Shown piece after piece: positions 1 to 11,633 of a stretch of 64,000 bases of DNA (its first letter is position 1; each line of letters begins with the position of its first letter). The position numbers and the translations under genes are program-made. This DNA comes from Salinicola tamaricis. GTDB lineage: Bacteria > Pseudomonadota > Gammaproteobacteria > Pseudomonadales > Halomonadaceae. The DNA lies in the NCBI RefSeq assembly GCF_003006155.1, contig NZ_CP023559.1, positions 3,658,001 to 3,722,000 of the forward strand, in the 5' to 3' direction. Below the pieces are notes generated by a model. It was given only the letters and a program-made list of their open reading frames with translations. It made no database searches and was not told where the DNA came from.

Positions 1-172
1 TGAAGATCCATTTCAGCGTACGTAGCATGGGCGTATCGATGTTCCTGAGCTTGAAGTTAGGGCTGGTCGGCACGGTGATCGTGACGGCATGCCCTGGAGC
101 ATAGCGGTGCTTGCGCGATGGCGGGAGTCCGCAAGCGATGATTGAGGCAGTCGCCGAACCTCGTGCTAGCAT
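1..172 (-). CDS. Possible partial ORF at the left edge, unidentified
   Basis: A reading frame opens with ATG at 172 on the minus strand and stays open for 57 codons to the window edge. Its part nearest the edge (HRYAPGHAVTITVPTSPNF and onward) looks more protein-like than random sequence. The first codons use rare CTA and CGA, and no convincing ribosome binding site precedes the ATG, so the true start may lie further in. I do not recognise the family. The rest of the 288-bp stretch before smrA holds nothing else I can support. Confidence 0.2.
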   Translation of the reverse strand, partial: MLARGSATASIIACGLPPSRKHRYAPGHAVTITVPTSPNFKLRNIDTPMLRTLKWIF

Positions 173-288
173 TCGAAGAGGCTGATCCTCATATCAGTCC
201 TGTGTCACCACACCGTCTGCCATCACGTGGTGCCACTCTATCGCCCGCGGTGCGGGGTGCCCGAGCCGATCACAGGAGGAGCGCCATC

Positions 289-888
289 ATGAGTCATGCC
301 ACCAACGAGCATCAGGCCTTCCGACAAGCTTTGGGCAGTGACGTTCGCCCGCTGACCAAAGGCGGCGACAAGGCGCGAGTCGAGCGGCGGCGCGCAGCGC
401 CCTCGGAAGCGCAGCTGGCCCGCCGTGAGAGTGCACAGCAGGGGCGCGCCGACGAGCGCGATTTTCTCTCCGACGAGTTCGTCGATCTGGTCGGCGCCCA
501 CGATCCGATCGAGTACCGCCGCGATGGTATTCAGATCGGCGTCCTCGAGCGCTTGCGTCATGGCGGCTACGCCGCCGAGGCACGTCTGCACCTGATGCGC
601 ATGCCGGTGCTCGAATGTCGGCGCGCGCTGTTCGGCTTTCTCAAGGATGCCTACGCCCACGATCTGCGCAGCGTGCTGATCGTGCACGGGCGTTCCAGCG
701 AGGACAACGGTCGTGCCAACGTCGTGCGCTCCTATCTTCATCACTGGCTGCAGCAGTTCGAGGAGGTGCAGGCGTTTGCCTCGGCGCCGCCCCAGCTGGG
801 CGGGCTCGGCGCGACCTTCGTGATGCTGCGCAAGTCGGAGCGCGCCCGCGCCAACAACCGCGAAAGGCAGCAGAAGCGGCGCGGCTAG
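289..888 (+). CDS. smrA: Smr-domain DNA endonuclease, SmrA-like
   Basis: A 199-residue protein with a charged N-terminal half and a C-terminal Smr domain at about residues 90-185. The domain shows the family signatures LDL/G-type entry (YRRDGIQIGVLERLRHGGY) and the loop VLIVHGRSSEDNG, close to the usual HG(K/R)G motif. Family knowledge: stand-alone Smr proteins are nicking endonucleases or nucleic-acid binders related to the MutS2 C terminus. The ATG at 289 is chosen because an AGGAGG-like site (ACAGGAGGA) lies 7-8 bases upstream; a longer frame from 142 has no such site. It is monocistronic and converges on the sulfite reductase operon across a shared terminator. Confidence 0.85.
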   Translation: MSHATNEHQAFRQALGSDVRPLTKGGDKARVERRRAAPSEAQLARRESAQQGRADERDFLSDEFVDLVGAHDPIEYRRDGIQIGVLERLRHGGYAAEARLHLMRMPVLECRRALFGFLKDAYAHDLRSVLIVHGRSSEDNGRANVVRSYLHHWLQQFEEVQAFASAPPQLGGLGATFVMLRKSERARANNRERQQKRRG

Positions 889-941
889 CGGAGGCGCCGG
901 TCAACGCAAAGCCTGAACGGAGGGTGGTAGCGGATAGCCAT

Positions 942-972
942 AAAAAACCCCGGCGTAAACCGGGGTTTTTTC
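942..972. terminator. Bidirectional rho-independent terminator
   Basis: A perfect stem AAAAACCCCG / CGGGGTTTTT with a short GTAAA-type loop is flanked by A and T runs. It can therefore work on both strands, serving smrA on the plus strand and the DUF934 gene on the minus strand, which converge here. Confidence 0.9.
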
Positions 973-987
973 GTCACAGAGCCAGGC

Positions 988-1530
988 TCAGCCAGTTCGA
1001 TGCTCGCGCAGACGGCGGGCGAACAGCGGCTCGTGGAGATCCACCGCCGGCTGATAGCTGACGCTGAACGCCGTGAGCGCGCGCAGCGCTGCTTCGATAT
1101 CCTGATCCTCGCGCAGGGCCAGGGCATCGAAGCCGCAGCGGCTCATGTAGTAGAGCTGATCGATGAGCACATCACCGATGGCGCGAATCTCGCCGGCGTA
1201 GCCGAAGCGTTCGCGCAGCAGTCGGGCGAGGGTATAGCCACGGCCATCGGTGAAGGCGGGGAAGTCGATCGCTACCAGCGCTGCTTGTTCAAGGGTGGCC
1301 ACCAGCGCCGGGGTCAGCTCGGTATCACTGGGCAGCCAGGGTGCCAGCTCGGCGTCGGCGCTGTGCGCCTGCCACAGCGCCAGCGGTACGATCGCCGGAC
1401 GGCTCTCCGGCAGCGTCTCTGTGTCCCGCGACAGCACCCAGGTGTCCTCGACGTGCTGACCCAGCTTGATCAGCGGCGCGCGAGTCGTGACGACTTCGCG
1501 TGCTTCGAGTGAGGTATCCGATTCAGGCAT
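988..1530 (-). CDS. DUF934 protein, sulfite reduction partner
   Basis: A 180-residue protein of the DUF934 family. The recognisable core is the C-terminal part with VAIDFPAFTDGRGYTLARLL, followed by RFGYAGEIRAIGDVLIDQ and YYMSRCGFDALAL, which are family hallmarks. The biochemical role is not established. The family is almost always encoded right after a CysI-type sulfite reductase, and here the ATG at 1530 overlaps the cysI stop by 8 bases, so translation is probably coupled. It may act in electron delivery or in assembly of the reductase; that is inference from linkage. Confidence 0.85.
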   Translation of the reverse strand: MPESDTSLEAREVVTTRAPLIKLGQHVEDTWVLSRDTETLPESRPAIVPLALWQAHSADAELAPWLPSDTELTPALVATLEQAALVAIDFPAFTDGRGYTLARLLRERFGYAGEIRAIGDVLIDQLYYMSRCGFDALALREDQDIEAALRALTAFSVSYQPAVDLHEPLFARRLREHRTG

Positions 1531-3175
1531 AGACCCGCTCCTTGAAAGCCTGGTGACCGACACGGCGATAGGTGTCCAGGAAGCGTTCATCGTCGAGACG
1601 CTTCTCGACGTAGACCTGAAGCACCTTGTCGATGACCCCGGGCACGTCTTCGCGATAGAAAGAGGGGCCGAGGATCTTGCCCAGCGAAACGTCGTCGTCG
1701 GCGTTGCCGCCCAGCGAGATCTGATAGTACTCCTCGCCTTTCTTGTCGACGCCGAGAATGCCGATATTGCCCACATGGTGGTGGCCGCAGGCGTTCATGC
1801 AGCCGGAAATGTTGAGATCGATCGGCCCCAGGTCGTAGAGGTAGTCGAGGTCCTCGAAACGTTCCTGGATCGCCTGGGCAATCGGGATCGATACCGCGTT
1901 GGCCAGCGAGCAGAAATCACCGCCGGGGCAGCAGATAATGTCGTTGAGCGTACCTACCGTGGGGTTGGCCATGCCCAGGGCATCGAGCTTTTGCCACAGG
2001 GTTTCGATCTCGTCCACCGGCACATCGGAAAGCACCAGGTTCTGCTCATGGGTAACGCGCAGTTCACCGAAGCCGTAGCGCTCGGCGAGCTCGGCCACCG
2101 CGTCCATCTGATCGGCAGTAATATCTCCCGGGGCCGCCTCGCGACGTTTCAACGACAGCGTGACCGCCTTGTAGCCCGGTACCTTGTGATCCATCACGTT
2201 GTTGGTCACGAAACGGGCAAAGGCGCGATTTTCCTGGCGAAGTGTCTCGTAGGCGACAATCGCGGATTCGGCGACCGGGCGACGCGCCGGATCGGGGAAG
2301 TGCGTCTTGGCTTCGTCCACAGCATCTTCGTTCAAGGTCTGCGGGCCATCCTTGAGATGCGCCCACTCGGCCTCGACGCGGCGGGTGAACTCCTCGACGC
2401 CCAGTGCCTTGACCAGGATCTTGATGCGCGCCTTGAACTTGTTGTCGCGGCGGCCGAACTGGTTGTAGACCCGGACGATCGCTTCGAGATAGGTGAGCAG
2501 GTGCTGCCAGGGCAGATCCTCACGCACGACTTCCCCGATCATCGGTGTACGACCCATGCCGCCCCCGGCAAGCACACGCACGCGCAACTCGCCGGCATCG
2601 TCGAGCCACAGGCGCAGGCCAATGTCATGGACGTGAATCGCCGCGCGATCGTCGGTGGCTCCGGTCACCGCGATCTTGAACTTGCGCGGCAGATAGGCGA
2701 ACTCGGGGTGCAGCGTGGACCACTGCCGGATCAGCTCACACCAAGGCCGTGGGTCGACCACTTCGTCCTTGGCAATGCCCGCGAACTGGTCGCTGGTGGT
2801 GTTGCGGATACAGTTGCCGCTGGTCTGGATAGCGTGCATCTGCACCTTGGCCAGATCGGCCAGGATCTCGGGCACGTCTTCCAGCGCCGGCCAGTTGAGC
2901 TGCAGGTTCTGGCGCGTGGTGAAGTGGCCATAGCCGCGATCGTAGCGGCGGGTGATCGCCGCCAGGGCGCGCAGTTGCGCGCTGCTGAGCATGCCGTAAG
3001 GGATGGCGATACGCAGCATCGGCGCATGGCGTTGAATATAGAGACCGTTCTGAAGACGAACGGGACGGAATTCTTCCTCGCCCAGCTTGCCGGCGAGATA
3101 GCGATCCATCTGGTCGCGAAACTGGTTTACGCGCTCGTCGACGAGCGTCTGGTCATAGGCATCGTAGCGATACAT
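1523..3175 (-). CDS. cysI: Nitrite/sulfite reductase haemoprotein (CysI type)
   Basis: A 550-residue sirohaem and 4Fe-4S enzyme, expected to reduce sulfite to sulfide for cysteine synthesis in the cytosol. Two nitrite/sulfite reductase ferredoxin-like half domains (near residues 45-110 and 320-385) alternate with catalytic domains. The cluster cysteines appear as ICCPGGDFCSLANA and, later, SGCMNACGHHHVG, matching the sirohaem-cluster signature. The N terminus MYRYDAYDQTLVDERVNQFR is typical of the Pseudomonas/Halomonas form that pairs with DUF934 rather than with a CysJ flavoprotein. It lies downstream of metH in the same orientation but has its own 121-bp leader with a probable LysR-type operator. 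A nitrite-reducing role cannot be excluded from sequence alone. Confidence 0.92.
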   Translation of the reverse strand: MYRYDAYDQTLVDERVNQFRDQMDRYLAGKLGEEEFRPVRLQNGLYIQRHAPMLRIAIPYGMLSSAQLRALAAITRRYDRGYGHFTTRQNLQLNWPALEDVPEILADLAKVQMHAIQTSGNCIRNTTSDQFAGIAKDEVVDPRPWCELIRQWSTLHPEFAYLPRKFKIAVTGATDDRAAIHVHDIGLRLWLDDAGELRVRVLAGGGMGRTPMIGEVVREDLPWQHLLTYLEAIVRVYNQFGRRDNKFKARIKILVKALGVEEFTRRVEAEWAHLKDGPQTLNEDAVDEAKTHFPDPARRPVAESAIVAYETLRQENRAFARFVTNNVMDHKVPGYKAVTLSLKRREAAPGDITADQMDAVAELAERYGFGELRVTHEQNLVLSDVPVDEIETLWQKLDALGMANPTVGTLNDIICCPGGDFCSLANAVSIPIAQAIQERFEDLDYLYDLGPIDLNISGCMNACGHHHVGNIGILGVDKKGEEYYQISLGGNADDDVSLGKILGPSFYREDVPGVIDKVLQVYVEKRLDDERFLDTYRRVGHQAFKERVYA

Positions 3176-3230
3176 CGGGCCGAATCCTGCTAGTCATGGA
3201 TTGCCAACAAGGGCACCTTAGCGCCTCTGC

Positions 3231-3251
3231 TTTATTCTACAAAAGAATAAA
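3231..3251. promoter_or_regulatory. Inverted repeat before cysI, CysB/LysR-like
   Basis: Perfect 7-bp arms TTTATTC and GAATAAA are separated by 7 bp, 56 bp upstream of the cysI start. The stretch is strikingly AT-rich for this genome. CysB-type regulators recognise TTATT/AATAA-like half sites near sulfur genes, so this is a plausible CysB or Cbl operator. Assignment to a named protein is inference. Confidence 0.5.
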
Positions 3252-3296
3252 TGATCATAATTTGTTGCTTAAGCGTTATTAGCCGCCGAGTCACGC

Positions 3297-7046
<3,750 letters not shown>

Positions 7047-7195
7047 GCGGATCTCCTGCGGCAAAACGGCTCGGAAAAGAGGGAGTGGATGCGCGCTCGC
7101 GCGCCCCTGGCTCAGTCGAGCGCGATGGGGGCCACAGGGTAGCAGAAAGCGCGGGCGGGCGAGACGCGCAGGGATTGTCGTTAAGCGTACCGGTA

Positions 7196-7220
7196 CTTTC
7201 CTGACTAAATCACTCGGGAT
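7196..7220 (+). promoter_or_regulatory. Candidate IscR type-1 site and nfuA promoter
   Basis: The 25-bp element contains CCTGACTAAATCACTCGGG, close to the type-1 IscR operator pattern of Fe-S cluster genes as I remember it. It abuts a sigma-70-like promoter: TTGTCT at 7220-7225, a 17-bp gap, then TACCAT at 7243-7248. Placement over the -35 region would suit repression by holo-IscR. The nfuA start lies 77 bp further down. Confidence 0.5.
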
Positions 7221-7324
7221 TGTCTTGGCGCGCGCTTTTTTCTACCATGGACGCCATCCACGAGATCGAAGCCCAGCGTCACGCCATCTCGTTCCACTAC
7301 GTCTCAAGCAGAGTTCGCAGCGAC

Positions 7325-7912
7325 ATGAGCCAACCGATTCAGATCACCGAAAGCGGGCAGGAATACCTGGCCGAACTGCTGGCCAAGCAAAACGTCGAGG
7401 GCATCGCGGTGCGGGTATTCATCACCCAGCCGGGCACGCCCTATGCCGAGACCTGTCTGGCCTACTGCCGCCCGGGTGAAGAAGAGCCCAGCGACGAGCG
7501 CCTTACGCTGGAGAAGTTCGATGTCTTCCTGGACAAGAACAGCGTGCCGTTCCTGGAAGAGGCCGTGGTCGACTTCAATCCGGACCGCATGGGCGGGCAG
7601 CTGACGATCAAGGCGCCCAACGCCAAGATGCCCAAGGTCAACGCCGACAGCCCGCTGGAGGATCGCGTCAATTACATCCTTTACAGCGAGATCAACCCCG
7701 GGCTCGCGGCACACGGCGGCGAGATCCGCCTGATCCAGCTCACCGAAGAGCAGGTCGCCGTGCTGCAGTTCGGCGGCGGCTGTCAGGGCTGTGCCGCCGT
7801 CGATCTGACGCTGAAGGAGGGGGTCGAACGCACGCTGATGGAGCGTATCCCCGAACTCGCCGGCATCCGTGACGTCACCGACCATACCGATACCACCAAC
7901 GCCTACTACTGA
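7325..7912 (+). CDS. nfuA: Fe-S cluster carrier protein NfuA
   Basis: A 195-residue two-domain protein that receives 4Fe-4S clusters and passes them to target enzymes under stress. The N-terminal degenerate A-type domain (about 5-100) has lost the cluster cysteine spacing, as in E. coli NfuA. The C-terminal Nfu domain carries [18 protein letters not shown] with the CxxC that binds the cluster. The start at MSQPIQIT was chosen from family length; the ribosome site is weak, and in-frame starts at 7220 and 7247 would add unusual N-terminal residues. A clear terminator follows. A likely IscR site lies upstream. Confidence 0.93.
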   Translation: MSQPIQITESGQEYLAELLAKQNVEGIAVRVFITQPGTPYAETCLAYCRPGEEEPSDERLTLEKFDVFLDKNSVPFLEEAVVDFNPDRMGGQLTIKAPNAKMPKVNADSPLEDRVNYILYSEINPGLAAHGGEIRLIQLTEEQVAVLQFGGGCQGCAAVDLTLKEGVERTLMERIPELAGIRDVTDHTDTTNAYY

Positions 7913-7978
7913 TAACGCCTACGACTGATCAGGCCCGGTCCGGCGGCAGCCAACCGCCGGATTACCAAACCCGCCTCG

Positions 7979-8004
7979 AAAAGCGCTCGTCAGAGCGCTT
8001 TTTT
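7979..8004 (+). terminator. Terminator after nfuA
   Basis: Stem AAAAGCGCTC / GAGCGCTTTTTT with a GTCA loop and T tail. It sits between nfuA and the convergent KfrA-like gene, and the A run on the other side lets it work in both directions. Confidence 0.85.
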
Positions 8005-8058
8005 CATGTCCTTTCGAGCGGGGTTGGCGTCGACAGCCCCCTGAGCGCAGGCCAGCGC

Positions 8059-9030
8059 TCAAACGGCGGTCGGGGGCAGGGCGGCGCGGGAGAGGCGCTC
8101 GTGCAGTTCGCGGTTGGCCGCGCGCAGGTTCTTGAGTTCGGCCTCCAGGCGCTGCTTCTCCTGCTGCAGTGTCTGCTGTCGGTCGTCGCTCAGACGGCGC
8201 TCGCTCTCGAGCTGCTCGGTGTGCACCTTGTCCGCGCGCAGTGATTCCTGCAGCTGAGTGTACTGGCGCCGCTGCTCGGAGAGATCGATCTGTAGCCGCT
8301 CGCTGCGCTGGTCCAGCGTCGATAGACGCTGCTCGTACTGCTTCTCTTGCTTGAGCCGCTCCTGGCGCGCCTCGTCGAGCAGCGTCATCAGGCGACTCTC
8401 GGCGGCTTCGTGGCGTTTCTCTTCCTGGGCCAGCTTGGTCTGGTGCGTCTGCTGCTGCTTGGCCAAGGCTTCGCGATGCTGGCGCTCGGCCTGTTCCAGC
8501 GCCTGCTGGTGGCGCTGGCAGGTCTGCTCCAGCTGGTTCAGCCGTTTCTGCTGCTGCTGTTGCTGGGCCTGTAGTGCCTGTAGTTCCGCCTGCAGATGGG
8601 CGGCTTCGTTGGTCTTGTTCTCGAGCCGCTCCTGGACGATGAGCATGTGCTCGTTGAGCGCAGCGAGGCGCTGTTCGGCGTCCTCGCACTGGCGCTGCGC
8701 GGCCTGGCTGGCCTCGTTGGCGTCGAGAATCTGCTCGTCGGCCTGCTGGCGATAGACCGCGAGCTTCTCATAGGCGGCCTGCTGCGCCTTGTCCCAGATG
8801 TCGGCGACCCAGCTTTCGAGCAGCTCCGGGCGCTCGTGGGTACGCGGAATGCTGTTGACCGCGCCGGTATCCTGGCGCAGGCGCCATTCGCGCAGGTGAT
8901 CGCTGATGGTGGTGTAGCTGCCGGTGCCGAGGAAATCGCGGATCTTCTGTACGCTGATCGTCTCACCGCGGTGTTTCAACGTCTCGATCGCGCGACAGAC
9001 ATCGTCGTAGCGGATACCGTTACGAGCCAT
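8059..9030 (-). CDS. KfrA-like DNA-binding coiled-coil protein
   Basis: A 323-residue protein with an N-terminal KfrA_N-type helix-turn-helix region (about 1-110; ARNGIRYDDVCRAIETLKHR, then FLGTGSYTTISDHLREWR). A very long, Gln/Glu/Arg-rich alpha-helical coiled coil follows (about 115-310). KfrA proteins were described on broad-host-range plasmids as autorepressors whose coiled coil helps organise or segregate DNA. Chromosomal relatives like this one have no settled role. There are no plasmid genes around it, so transfer from a plasmid is not evident. Two direct repeats in its upstream region are a possible self-operator. Confidence 0.8.
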   Translation of the reverse strand: MARNGIRYDDVCRAIETLKHRGETISVQKIRDFLGTGSYTTISDHLREWRLRQDTGAVNSIPRTHERPELLESWVADIWDKAQQAAYEKLAVYRQQADEQILDANEASQAAQRQCEDAEQRLAALNEHMLIVQERLENKTNEAAHLQAELQALQAQQQQQQKRLNQLEQTCQRHQQALEQAERQHREALAKQQQTHQTKLAQEEKRHEAAESRLMTLLDEARQERLKQEKQYEQRLSTLDQRSERLQIDLSEQRRQYTQLQESLRADKVHTEQLESERRLSDDRQQTLQQEKQRLEAELKNLRAANRELHERLSRAALPPTAV

Positions 9031-9162
9031 GGGTGTGCTCCCTGTCTTGATGATTTCGTACCTTTGTTAGCGTCTTGGAAGCGCTTCTGCGGCGCCTTCA
9101 CGCTTGCCACCGGCAGGGCGTTGTGGCCACTGACGATGGTCTTGCTCACAGCATAGGCCATT

Positions 9163-9184
9163 TACGTAAAAACGATACGTAAAA
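9163..9184. repeat. Two TACGTAAAA direct repeats, candidate operator
   Basis: TACGTAAAA occurs at 9163-9171 and 9176-9184, a 13-bp period, with related TCGTAA just after. The pair lies between the divergent KfrA-like gene (start at 9030) and sufE (start at 9273). KfrA-type proteins repress their own promoter, so autoregulation is a reasonable inference. Confidence 0.45.
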
Positions 9185-9272
9185 TCGAGTCGTAATGCGC
9201 CGACTGCAGGTGCGGCTGGGGTCGGCCGGTCACAGCCTCTATAATGGCGCGATCGACAACCAAGGAGAGCCC

Positions 9273-9689
9273 ATGAGCATCGCACAGGCCCAGGCCGAAC
9301 TGCTCGAAGAATTCTCGATGTTCGACAACTGGATGGATCGCTACCAGTACATCATCGACATGGGGCGCCAACTGCCGGCGTTTCCGGAAGCGGACCGTAC
9401 CCCGGCGCACAAGATAGAAGGATGTCAGTCCAACGTGTGGATGACCGCGACACCGGAGGCAGGGCGGTTACGTTTCCGCGCCACTTCGGATGCGGCCATC
9501 GTCAGCGGGCTGATCGCGATTCTGCTGCGCATCTACGACGCACGTGAACCGCAGGAGATTCTCGACAGCCAGCCGACCTTCCTCGCCGAACTGGGGCTCG
9601 ACAAGCACCTGTCGCCCACGCGCAGCAACGGACTGCACGCCATGCTGGAGCGCATCCACGCCACAGCACGTGACGCTCAGGCCGCCTGA
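9273..9689 (+). CDS. sufE: Cysteine desulfurase activator SufE-type protein
   Basis: A 138-residue SufE/CsdE family protein that accepts persulfide sulfur from a cysteine desulfurase for Fe-S cluster building. The acceptor cysteine is in KIEGCQSNVWM, and the family pattern DNWMDRYQYIIDMGRQLP is near the N terminus. The ATG at 9273 has AAGGAGA 6 bases upstream. A perfect -10 hexamer TATAAT lies at 9240-9245 without a good -35. No suf or csd partner is in the window, so whether it serves SufS or CsdA is undecided. Confidence 0.93.
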   Translation: MSIAQAQAELLEEFSMFDNWMDRYQYIIDMGRQLPAFPEADRTPAHKIEGCQSNVWMTATPEAGRLRFRATSDAAIVSGLIAILLRIYDAREPQEILDSQPTFLAELGLDKHLSPTRSNGLHAMLERIHATARDAQAA

Positions 9690-9719
9690 GCCGCCGCGCC
9701 GCGACATCGCCTGCACTCG

Positions 9720-10085
9720 TCAGCGCGCGTCGCGGTCTTTGTCGTGTTCGGAAGCTGCCGTGGCGTCAGCTGTTCTCTGGCAGGTGTCATGGACCGGGGT
9801 GTCGTGGATAGCGCCGTCGCGGAACGGCTCGCGAGCCGCGCAGCGACAGCGACGACGCGGCTCGGGCACCGGGTCGACGCCTCCCGGATGGAACGGGTGA
9901 CACTTGCCCAACCGCTTTAGCGTCAACCAGCCGCCACGCCAAGGCCCGTGCAGCTTGATCGCCTCCAGCGCATAGCTGGAACAGGTCGGCCAGAAGCGGC
10001 AGCGAGGGCCGAGCAGGGGGCTGATCAGGTAGCGATAGCCCTGGATCATCCCGGTCATCAGGGTAGCGGCTAGGCGGCGCAGCAT
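9720..10085 (-). CDS. yidD: Membrane protein insertion efficiency factor YidD
   Basis: A YidD family protein with the invariant core [37 protein letters not shown] and HPGGVDPVP at about residues 26-75. It is a small amphipathic membrane-associated factor thought to help YidC-dependent insertion. The family is usually 70-85 residues and sits in the rpmH-rnpA-yidD-yidC cluster. Here it is 121 residues, with a polar Arg/Asp-rich C-terminal tail of about 45 residues, and it follows hisI by 4 bases. The tail could be real or could be readthrough past a lost stop. Confidence 0.85.
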   Translation of the reverse strand: MLRRLAATLMTGMIQGYRYLISPLLGPRCRFWPTCSSYALEAIKLHGPWRGGWLTLKRLGKCHPFHPGGVDPVPEPRRRCRCAAREPFRDGAIHDTPVHDTCQRTADATAASEHDKDRDAR

Positions 10086-10089
10086 ACGA

Positions 10090-10533
10090 TCAGCGTGGCT
10101 TGCCGTAGAGCGCCTCTGGGGCGATCAGCGGTTCACGATCGACCTCGCCGATCTCTTCCGAGAGCCGAATGTAGAAGCAGTCACGCCGCCCGGTGTGGCA
10201 GGCAGGGCCGGTCTGTTCGACCTTGAGCAGCAGGGTGTCGCCATCACAGTCGAGGCGCGCCTCGACCAGGCGCTGGCGCTGGCCAGAGGTCTCGCCCTTG
10301 CGCCAGAAGGTCTGGCGTGAACGCGACCAGTAGCAGACCTGGCCTGTGGTCAGGGTTTCGCGCAGGGCGGCAGCGTTCATCCACGCCATCATCAGCACTT
10401 CACCGCTATCGTGCTGCTGCGCGATCGCCGGCATCAGGCCATCGGCATTCCAGCGGGCGTTCTCGACCAGCTCGTCCAGTGCCACCCGAGTGCCGGGGGC
10501 TGCGGTCTCTAGATCGTCAAACAGGCGTGACAT
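10090..10533 (-). CDS. hisI: Phosphoribosyl-AMP cyclohydrolase
   Basis: A 147-residue monofunctional HisI that opens the purine ring of phosphoribosyl-AMP in histidine synthesis. Visible motifs are [36 protein letters not shown] and the metal-binding [19 protein letters not shown] with TGRRDCFY. The Asp and Cys ligands for magnesium and zinc are all present. There is no fused HisE domain, unlike E. coli, and no hisE gene next to it. It appears to form a two-gene unit with yidD. Confidence 0.95.
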   Translation of the reverse strand: MSRLFDDLETAAPGTRVALDELVENARWNADGLMPAIAQQHDSGEVLMMAWMNAAALRETLTTGQVCYWSRSRQTFWRKGETSGQRQRLVEARLDCDGDTLLLKVEQTGPACHTGRRDCFYIRLSEEIGEVDREPLIAPEALYGKPR

Positions 10534-10618
10534 GGCGTCTCTCGTCGGCTGGAAAAAAATAGATAGGCTTTCGCCGAATAGGATCAAAGGGATGGCTTCG
10601 CGGGGTGTTCGCGGTCTA

Positions 10619-11107
10619 TCAGGCGCGCTCGGCGCCGTCGCGACAGGCATCGCAGGTACCCAACAGCTCGATGGTCTGGCGCTGGATGGTAAAGCCGCGC
10701 TCCCGCGCCGTACTCGCCAGTATCTCGCCGACGGCTTCCTGATGCAGTTCCTCGACACGGCCGCAGTGGCGACAGATTAATAGCTGAAAGCGATGCACAT
10801 GCTCCGGGCACGGGCAGGCAATATAGGCATTGAGCGATTCGATACGGTGCACCAGACCCTGCTCGATGAGAAAGTCGAGCGCGCGGTAGACCGTCGGCGG
10901 GCGCGCCGCAGCGTGTTCGTCGGAGAGCCGGTCGAGCAGATCGTAAGCCTTGAGCCCGCCGGGCGTGGCGGAGATCAGTTCGAGCACGCGGCGCCGGATC
11001 GGCGTGAAGCGCACGCCGCGTTCCTGGCACTGTTGGTCTGCCTGTCTGAGCAGGGCATCCGAGTCGATCATCGACAATCCCGAGCCGTTGTACAAAGAAT
11101 TGGCCAT
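10619..11107 (-). CDS. zur: Fur-family zinc uptake regulator Zur
   Basis: A 162-residue Fur-family repressor. The winged-helix part (about 20-90) shows RFTPIRRRVLELI and PPTVYRALDFLIEQGLVHRIE. The C-terminal half has the histidine cluster CPCPEHVHRFQLLICRHCGRVEELH and a second CxxC pair, GTCDAC, typical of Zur rather than Fur. The start at 11107 has GGTGAG upstream; a start at MIDSDA (11071) is possible. The znuABC genes that commonly sit beside zur are not in the window. Confidence 0.88.
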   Translation of the reverse strand: MANSLYNGSGLSMIDSDALLRQADQQCQERGVRFTPIRRRVLELISATPGGLKAYDLLDRLSDEHAAARPPTVYRALDFLIEQGLVHRIESLNAYIACPCPEHVHRFQLLICRHCGRVEELHQEAVGEILASTARERGFTIQRQTIELLGTCDACRDGAERA

Positions 11108-11116
11108 TCTACGCGC

Positions 11117-11281
11117 TCACCTTGAGCAGAGCCACCGAGCGCCTGGCCAGATGCCGCGGCGCCTGAAATCACGCGCGCATGCGCGCGAGGCAAGCGGTGG
11201 ATACCCGTAGAGGAGGCTACTGATGATCAGAAAGGAGATGGCACCAATGGCTGTCAGCAACGACTGGGAAAGCTTTCGCAT
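11117..11281 (-). CDS. Possible 54-residue hydrophobic peptide before zur
   Basis: The frame encodes MRKLSQSLLTAIGAISFLII and onward, which has the shape of a signal peptide or single membrane helix, followed by an Arg-rich tail. It ends 9 bp before the zur start, on the same strand, and its ATG lies 12 bp after the palindrome at 11293-11308. It could be a small membrane peptide, a remnant of a binding-protein gene, or chance. I do not recognise it. Confidence 0.25.
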   Translation of the reverse strand: MRKLSQSLLTAIGAISFLIISSLLYGYPPLASRACARDFRRRGIWPGARWLCSR

Positions 11282-11292
11282 AGTGTATTTAA

Positions 11293-11308
11293 CATAATAT
11301 ATATTATG
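11293..11308. promoter_or_regulatory. AT palindrome upstream of zur, Zur-box-like
   Basis: CATAATATATATTATG is a perfect 16-bp palindrome in an otherwise GC-rich region, within AACATAATATATATTATGCG. Known gammaproteobacterial Zur boxes centre on TGTTATAATATAACA-type palindromes, so autoregulation of zur, or control of a lost znu gene, is plausible. It lies 186 bp before the zur ATG. Confidence 0.4.
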
Positions 11309-11633
11309 CGAAGTCTTGGTTGCCAAGGTGGTCGCCAAGGACGAAGGTGGCCAATGACCCTTCATCATCGTGTCTACCCAGCGCTTCGCTGCCTCGTATG
11401 CCACCGACTTCTTGGCTTCTCTTGTCCTGTATCAGATGCAGCGCACGCCGGTCTGGTCTGAGTGCGCCCGTCCCGGCAAGATGGCTCGCGTTCTTCTCCT
11501 GCGCTGTGCCGCTGGCCCATCATGCCAAATGCACCCACGCCGAATGGGTTGGGCCTTCAGGGCGCACGTCGCGTGCCGATGGACTAGTCTGAATGACGCC
11601 GCCAAACAGCCTGGATGACCCGACGTCCACGTC

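Noticed and set aside
1466-3193. 575-codon open frame on the plus strand opposite cysI
   Set aside because: It mirrors the codon periodicity of the intact cysI gene on the other strand and shows no domain of its own. Such shadows are common at this GC content.
11320-11630. Small ORFs on both strands in the zur-cyoA gap
   Set aside because: Apart from the hydrophobic 54-codon frame they lack ribosome sites, plausible codon use and recognisable sequence.
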